DNA from: Thermoplasmata archaeon
GTDB taxonomy: Archaea; Thermoplasmatota; Thermoplasmata; Lutacidiplasmatales; UBA184
Direction of reading: 5' to 3'
Assembly: GCA_030038605.1 (NCBI GenBank)
Contig: JASHSU010000052.1
Span: 1 to 36,490, forward strand
Length of the DNA stretch: 36,490 nucleotides
In this document: in pieces, positions 32,085 through 36,490 of the stretch
How the letters are laid out: each line of letters begins with the position of its first letter
How positions within the stretch are numbered: the first letter of the stretch is position 1
Translations under genes and position numbers: made by a program
The notes under the pieces: model-generated
Database searches by the model: none
What the model was told of the DNA's origin: nothing
Seen by the model: the letters and a program-made list of their open reading frames with translations, nothing else

Positions 32085-32762
32085 CTACCGGTACGATTCC
32101 TTGGCGTACGAGGCACCCTTCGGATACTTCTCCTTGAGGTGCTCCATGAACTTCTCGGGCGCTCGCTCCAAGTGGGCGCCATACCACTGCACGACCACGT
32201 CCTTCAGGACCCGATGCAGGTCGCCGATCTTGGCGTCGTCCTCCGGCGCGTCGTAGAGGACCGCCTGGCTCATCATCCGCATCCACCCGGAGTACCGGTG
32301 GTAGCTCTCGCCCTCGCACCACTCGAAAATCCCCCGGAGGTGGTTGCCGCCCTCGGGCGTCCGGTAGTACCAGAAGCGGAGCGTGAAGCCGACCCAGCCG
32401 GCCGACCGGTCCGCGAGCTCGATCGTCTTGACGCCGCCGAAGTCGAACTGGTCGCGGAACGTCCACTTGGTGGGGTACTCCACGAACGTCGCGAACAGCG
32501 TCTGGGCGGGGTCGATCGTCAAGTGGACGCTGACCTCCTCGAACTGGTTGTGGACCTCCCAGAGGTCCTGGAGCAGCCGCTTGTTGAGCTCGGCCCGGTG
32601 CGTCAGGTCCTCACCCGTCTTGGGCGCGTTCGCCTTCTGGGTGCGGACGAGCTCGGACTTGAGGGACGTCACAAAATCGTCGTCCGACAGGTGCTCGGTC
32701 ACGCTCTCGGGTTCGCCCGGCACCGGCACTTCCACGGCCTTGCGCGCAGCTCGACGGGGCAT
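32085..32762 (-). CDS. Unknown conserved-looking protein (225 aa)
   Basis: The product from ATG 32762 is 225 residues; the track's longer frame runs through the promoter. A TATA box lies ~39 bases before the ATG and GGAG ~10 bases before, which fixes the start. The N-terminal ~55 residues are charged and flexible, and the body is rich in aromatic residues, with strand-like segments EVSVHLTIDPAQTLFATFVEY and WVGFTLRFWYYRTPEG and helix ends such as KFMEHLKEKYPKG. No metal or catalytic motif is recognised. It lies upstream of DP1 on the same strand. Function unknown. Confidence 0.7.
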   Translation of the reverse strand: MPRRAARKAVEVPVPGEPESVTEHLSDDDFVTSLKSELVRTQKANAPKTGEDLTHRAELNKRLLQDLWEVHNQFEEVSVHLTIDPAQTLFATFVEYPTKWTFRDQFDFGGVKTIELADRSAGWVGFTLRFWYYRTPEGGNHLRGIFEWCEGESYHRYSGWMRMMSQAVLYDAPEDDAKIGDLHRVLKDVVVQWYGAHLERAPEKFMEHLKEKYPKGASYAKESYR

Positions 32763-32796
32763 TCGGGTGCTCTCCGAGAGCGCGTAGCGGACCGTG

Positions 32797-32804
32797 CTAT
32801 AAAG
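32797..32804 (-). promoter_or_regulatory. TATA box upstream of the 225-aa unknown gene
   Basis: The minus strand reads CTTTATAG, centred about 39 bases upstream of the ATG at 32762, giving a ~12-base leader that contains GGAG. This is one of the clearest promoters in the window. Confidence 0.55.
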
Positions 32805-33087
32805 AAAGTCGGTCAACTGGTCGAGGGCCGGACCGAGGCCCCGGCGGGCCCCGCCCGGGGCCGGCCTCCCGCTTAAATACCGCACTCGACATTCGATGGT
32901 CGGAAGGAACCCCCGGAGGCGGACGAAATTCCCGTTCGGCCGTCGCTGGAGATCCGGAATCACGACTCATGATCCACGCCCCCCTCTGTCGTAGGCTCCG
33001 CGCATCGACCGGCGACGCTCGACGGGTCTAACCGCCTCCGTGCAGGGCCCCGCTCCCGCGGGGTGCCTTCCGACACGGAGAAACGAA
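32805..33087. other. Gap between the 225-aa unknown gene and dnaG
   Basis: About 325 bases separate the two divergent starts. Besides the minus-strand TATA box there is a second TATA-like element CTTAAATA at 32872-32879, far (about 210 bases) from dnaG. No tRNA, rRNA or convincing ORF is seen. A 32-codon Arg-rich ORF starting at 32896 (MVGRNPRRRTKF) follows the second box but has no clear family. The dnaG start itself is preceded by CACGGAG. The gap may hold a long dnaG leader or a small RNA; this is not resolved. Confidence 0.4.
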
Positions 33088-34410
33088 ATGACCAACGACC
33101 CCAGCGCCGCGAAATACCAGATCCGAGCCCGCATCACCGCCGACGGTGTCATCGACAAACCCGACGTGGTGGGTGCGGTCTTCGGACAGACCGAAGGCCT
33201 CCTCGGTGACGAACTCGACCTGCGCGACCTCCAGAAATCCGGCCGCATCGGACGGATCGAGGTCGAGATCGACTCCCGCAAGGGCAAGACCGAGGGCGAG
33301 ATCCTGATCCCGTCCTCGCTCGACCAGGTCGAGACCGCCATCTTGGCGTCCGGCCTCGAGACCGTCGACCGGATCGGACCCTGCCGGGCCAAGATCGAGG
33401 TCGTCAGCGTCGAGGACATCCGCATCTCGAAGCGCCAGAAGGTCGTCGACCGGGCCAAGGAAATCCTCGCCCGGCTCCAGGAGGAGTCGAAGGGCGTCGG
33501 TCTCGCCCTGACGGAGGCGGTCCGCAAGACCGTCCAGGTCGACGAGATCACCACCTACGGACCGGAGCACCTGCCCGCGGGCCCGAACATCGACCAGGCC
33601 GACGCGCTCATCGTCGTCGAGGGTCGGTCGGACGTGCTCGCGCTCCTGCGCTGCGGCATCAAGAACGTCATCGCCGTCGAGGGGACGAGCGTCCCGCAGA
33701 CGGTGAAGGACTTGTCGCGCGGCAAGACCGTCACCGCCTTCACGGACGGCGACCGGGCCGGCGAGCTGATCCTGCGGGAGATGCTGCAGACGATGGACCT
33801 GGACTTCGTCGCGCGCGCCCCGCGCGGGAGCGAGGTCGAGGAGCTCACCCAGAAGCAGCTCTTGAAGTGCCTGCGGAACAAGATCCCGATCAACCAGTAC
33901 CTGGAGATGAGCGGGTTCGAGTCGACCGGCGCCACCCGGGAGCCCCGCGAGGACCGCGGGGAGTCCGGTGGCAGCGGCCGCCCCGAGCGGCGCGATGAGC
34001 GCAACGGGGGCCGACGGGAGGAGCGCGAGCGGATGCCCGTCCCCGTGGCCCGCCCGGTCGCACCCTCGCCCCCGGCGGCGGCCCCGGTGCCCCTCACGCC
34101 CGAACTGACGCACTACTTCGACCTGCTCAACGGCGTGGAGAACGCGTCCCGTGCGCTCTTCGTCGGCGAGAACGATGCCGTCGTCGGGGAGGTCCCGGTC
34201 AAGGACATGATCGAGGCGATCGCCGCCCTGGGCGAGCCCGCGAAGGCGGTCGTCTTCGACGGGATCGTCAGCCAGCGCCTCCTGGACGTCGCCCAGGAGA
34301 AGGGCATCGGCACGGTCGTCGGCACCCGGCTGGGTCCCCTCGGCAAGATCCCGGAGTCGATCCGGATCTTCACGAAGGCCGACCTGGCGGTCCCCGGCAC
34401 CGCCCGGTAA
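33088..34410 (+). CDS. dnaG: Archaeal DnaG-type primase
   Basis: A 440-residue archaeal DnaG from ATG 33088, preferred over the GTG at 33040 because CACGGAG lies just before it. N-terminal ~150 residues form the archaeal-specific domain (SAAKYQIRARITADGVIDKPDVVGAVFGQTEGL). The TOPRIM domain has VVEGRSDVLALL with the catalytic Glu and FTDGDRAGELI with the metal-binding Asp pair. A ~65-residue Arg/Gly/Glu- and then Pro/Ala-rich linker precedes a C-terminal domain (THYFDLLNGVENASRALFV). Archaeal DnaG also associates with the exosome. It lies 82 bases before a LonB-like gene. Confidence 0.95.
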   Translation: MTNDPSAAKYQIRARITADGVIDKPDVVGAVFGQTEGLLGDELDLRDLQKSGRIGRIEVEIDSRKGKTEGEILIPSSLDQVETAILASGLETVDRIGPCRAKIEVVSVEDIRISKRQKVVDRAKEILARLQEESKGVGLALTEAVRKTVQVDEITTYGPEHLPAGPNIDQADALIVVEGRSDVLALLRCGIKNVIAVEGTSVPQTVKDLSRGKTVTAFTDGDRAGELILREMLQTMDLDFVARAPRGSEVEELTQKQLLKCLRNKIPINQYLEMSGFESTGATREPREDRGESGGSGRPERRDERNGGRREERERMPVPVARPVAPSPPAAAPVPLTPELTHYFDLLNGVENASRALFVGENDAVVGEVPVKDMIEAIAALGEPAKAVVFDGIVSQRLLDVAQEKGIGTVVGTRLGPLGKIPESIRIFTKADLAVPGTAR

Positions 34411-34492
34411 TCGCCCCACCCCTTCCCCGCGGGGGCCGGTAGGCCCCCGCGACATACCTTTACCCAGCGCACCCCATCCACCGGTCACCGAC

Positions 34493-36040
34493 ATGGCCAC
34501 GAACGCGGAGGGGACCCGGCATCTCCCGGGCTCGGTCGAGGAGATCGAGTCGACGGCCGACATTCCCATCCCGACCGACCCGCTCCAGCGGGTGATCGGG
34601 CAGGAGAAAGCGGTCGAGACGGCCCGGATCGCCGCCTACCAGCATCGGCACCTGCTGCTCGTCGGACCGCCGGGGATCGGCAAGTCGATGACCGCCCAGG
34701 CGCTCGCACTGCACCTGGACCGGCCCCGCACGGAGATCCGGGTCGTCCACAATCCCGAGAACCCGGAGCGACCCAGCGTCGAGATGGCGACGCGCGAGGA
34801 GGTCTATCACGAGCGCGAGGCCGCCCGGTCCGTCGAGGGCGAACTCATCTCGCCGCAGGAGGCGCCCGTCTCGGTCGCGGAGCGGCTGGGCTACCGGTGT
34901 CCCCGGTGCAGCTTCGTCTCCACGCCGGCGGAGCGGTATTGTCCCAGTTGCGGCAACCTCAAGCAGTCCCTGCCCGGCGCCGCCGGCACCGGCAACCCGT
35001 TCCGCGATCTGGTCGGCGGGATCCTGGAGCTCACGGTCAGCCCGGGCGGCAACCCGCAGGAGTCGGTCCGCACGACCCGCCTGCGCAACGGCGTCGAGGA
35101 GGTCGTCTCCTACGAACGGGCCGGCGAACAGATCAAGGTCCTCGACCAGCGCGCGCTCGAACGCCGGCGTACGCTGCAGCGCGAAAGTCCGCGCAAGGTC
35201 ATCGTCAAGCTCGACCGGACGACGTTCGTCATGGCGACCGGCGCGAGCGAAACCGAGCTCTTGGGCGACGTCCGGCACGACCCGTACGGCGGCCACCCTC
35301 AGCTGGGCACGCTCCCGTACGAGCGCGTCATCCCCGGGGCGGTGCACGAGGCCCACGAGGGCGTGCTGTTCATCGACGAGCTGCCCTCGCTCGGCCCGAT
35401 CCAGCGGCACATCCTCACCGCGATGCAGGAGAAGCGGTTCCCGATCACGGGCCGCAACCCCCAGAGCGGCGGCGCCTCCGTGCGCGTCGACTCGGTCCCG
35501 TGCGACTTCATTCTCGTGGCCGCGGCCAACATCCAGGACATCCACCGGATCCTCTCGCCGCTCCGTTCGCGGATCGCCGGCGGGGGCTACGAGGTCCTGC
35601 TGGACACTGCGATGCCGGACTCGCCGGCGAATCGTCTCCGGCTCGCGCAGTTCACCGCCCAGGAGATCGCGGTGGACGGACGGATCCGGCCCGCGACCCG
35701 CGAAGCGGTGCTCGAGATCATCAAGGAAGCCCGCCGGCGCGCCGAAGTGCTGGACGGCCGGCGGAACGCGCTGACCCTGCGCCTGCGCGAGCTGGGCGGG
35801 CTCATCCGCACCGCGGGCGACCTGGCCGCCGTCTCCGGCAGCGACCATCTGGAGGCGAAGCACGTCGCGGAAGCGCTGCGTCGCGCCCGGTCGATCGAGG
35901 AACAGGTCCGCGAGACGTACGGCTCGTTCCAGGGCGGACTGCGCCAGGACGTGACCGAGTCGCAGCGCCAGTCGATGGGCTACTACAACTGGAACGACCA
36001 CCCGGACGCGGGCGGCCAGTTCCCCGGCGGCTACGGATAG
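34493..36040 (+). CDS. LonB-like AAA+ ATPase with zinc ribbon and no protease domain
   Basis: A 515-residue ATPase related to archaeal LonB. Walker A is GPPGIGKS (58-65), Walker B GVLFIDELPSL (290-300), and VAAANIQ and RELGGLIRTAGDLA mark the sensors. LonB-specific ATGASETELLGDVRHDPYG is present. Where LonB has two membrane helices between Walker A and B, this protein has a four-Cys zinc ribbon (Cys136, 139, 150, 153; CPRC...CPSC). The C-terminal Ser-Lys protease domain is absent; the protein ends in a short Gly/Tyr-rich tail with in-frame stop. It may remodel proteins or nucleoprotein without proteolysis. No frameshift is evident. Confidence 0.85.
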   Translation: MATNAEGTRHLPGSVEEIESTADIPIPTDPLQRVIGQEKAVETARIAAYQHRHLLLVGPPGIGKSMTAQALALHLDRPRTEIRVVHNPENPERPSVEMATREEVYHEREAARSVEGELISPQEAPVSVAERLGYRCPRCSFVSTPAERYCPSCGNLKQSLPGAAGTGNPFRDLVGGILELTVSPGGNPQESVRTTRLRNGVEEVVSYERAGEQIKVLDQRALERRRTLQRESPRKVIVKLDRTTFVMATGASETELLGDVRHDPYGGHPQLGTLPYERVIPGAVHEAHEGVLFIDELPSLGPIQRHILTAMQEKRFPITGRNPQSGGASVRVDSVPCDFILVAAANIQDIHRILSPLRSRIAGGGYEVLLDTAMPDSPANRLRLAQFTAQEIAVDGRIRPATREAVLEIIKEARRRAEVLDGRRNALTLRLRELGGLIRTAGDLAAVSGSDHLEAKHVAEALRRARSIEEQVRETYGSFQGGLRQDVTESQRQSMGYYNWNDHPDAGGQFPGGYG

Positions 36041-36145
36041 GCCCGGAGGGGCCCGTTCGGGGCCGGAGTCGGGGGAGATTTGGGAACGTTCTTTCACAAT
36101 CGACGACCCCCCGGACGCCCTCGTGTAGGTCAAGGAGGTGAATCG

Positions 36146-36490
36146 ATGGAACGCACCCACCGCCTCGCCCTCGGACTGCTCGGGGCCGGAGGCGCCGTCG
36201 CCGCGGTCCTGCTGCTGTTGACCGCGTCCGGCGCCGCCACCTCGCTCGGCCTGGACGAACGGACCAACACCGCGACCGGGACCTCGGCGACGAACTGCAC
36301 GGCCCCCCACCGCGCGAGCGGCAACACGACCGGCAACAGCACCGCCCCGCGCTGCCCACCCTGTCCGCCGCCCGGCTCGCCGCCGCCGACCAACGCGACC
36401 GGTAACGGGACCGCGAACGGAACCGCGCCCCGGTGCCTGCCGTGTCCCCCGCCCGGCGCCCCGCCGCCCGCGAACGGCACCGGCAACGCG
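36146..36490 (+). CDS. Secreted Cys/Pro- and sequon-rich repeat protein, 3'-truncated
   Basis: The ATG at 36146 has a very strong site AAGGAGGTG. The first ~32 residues form a signal peptide or anchor (RLALGLLGAGGAVAAVLLLL). The mature part is low-complexity: repeats of APRCxPCPPPGxPPPxN with many Asn-X-Ser/Thr sequons (NCT, NTT, NST, NAT, NGT several times). Each repeat carries a CxxC pair. The frame is open at the window end. No family is recognised; a surface glycoprotein or wall component is likely. The track shows only antisense frames in this stretch. Confidence 0.7.
   Translation, partial: MERTHRLALGLLGAGGAVAAVLLLLTASGAATSLGLDERTNTATGTSATNCTAPHRASGNTTGNSTAPRCPPCPPPGSPPPTNATGNGTANGTAPRCLPCPPPGAPPPANGTGNA
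36344..36490 (+). repeat. 81-base (27-residue) tandem coding repeat
   Basis: Two successive units begin at 36344 and 36425 (APRC...), 81 bases apart. The unit is about 27 residues, with a CxxC pair, a Pro-rich block and a string of Asn-X-Thr sequons. The second unit is cut by the window end. The copies differ at several bases, so they are not a recent perfect duplication. Confidence 0.65.

Noticed and set aside
32896-32994. Small Arg-rich ORF that recalls ribosomal L39e (RRRTKF...RRWRS)
   Set aside because: It lacks the conserved N-terminal half and spacing of L39e. The resemblance is limited to basic composition.
1-36490. CRISPR arrays, insertion sequences, integrases or phage genes
   Set aside because: No short regularly spaced repeats, transposase motifs or attachment-site duplications next to the tRNA were seen.

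Overview
The window is a chromosomal segment from a high-GC archaeon. Archaeal hallmarks are ribosomal protein S8e, SRP19, a GPN-loop GTPase, DnaG-type primase, the DP1 small subunit of DNA polymerase D, pyruvoyl-dependent arginine decarboxylase and a LonB-like AAA+ ATPase. DP1 and PdaD point to a euryarchaeal lineage. The aerobic bc/haem-copper oxidase locus served by blue-copper proteins suggests an aerobic Thermoplasmatota lineage of high-GC soil or sediment type; that placement is inference, and no phylogeny was run. No phage, transposon, CRISPR array or other mobile element was seen.

Layout. (1) 1-7.8 kb is mostly housekeeping: a partial unknown gene, the minus-strand rps8e-SRP19-GPN group, a transglutaminase-like protein, a plus-strand rnhB/SCP2/unknown group, a minus-strand endonuclease IV-like/hxlB/pdaD group, rlmE and tRNA-Pro(GGG). 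(2) 7.8-21.4 kb is a respiratory supercluster, almost all on the minus strand. Read in transcription order it holds an eight-helix membrane protein, a two-domain cupredoxin, a one-domain cupredoxin, an AbrB-PhoU regulator, tatA, tatC, a second tatA/B-like gene, a small membrane protein, the Rieske protein, cytochrome b, two small membrane proteins, oxidase subunit I, haem A synthase, haem O synthase, an unknown protein and another small membrane protein. Subunit II is divergent on the plus strand and split into two overlapping ORFs. (3) 21.4-26 kb carries a heptose-phosphate pair (hddA, gmhA) with a CBS-ParB protein, then an XPD-family helicase whose 5' end has no canonical in-frame start. (4) 26-36.5 kb holds mdh with a FixX-like ferredoxin, two small coiled-coil ORFs, a ketopantoate reductase, pgk, cutA, DP1, an unknown protein, dnaG, a protease-less LonB-like ATPase and the start of a secreted Cys/Pro/sequon-rich repeat protein.

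How the genes work together. The 7.8-21.4 kb locus encodes a quinol-to-oxygen chain: cytochrome b plus Rieske protein oxidise quinol, cupredoxins probably carry electrons, and the subunit I/II oxidase reduces oxygen. CtaB and CtaA supply haem O/A, and the linked Tat genes can export the folded Rieske protein, which has a twin-arginine signal. No c-type cytochrome (CXXCH) and no recognisable subunit III were seen. Many junctions overlap by 4 or 8 bases, which suggests translational coupling. TATA-like boxes recur about 38 bases upstream of several starts and about 28 bases upstream of a probably leaderless start (hddA).
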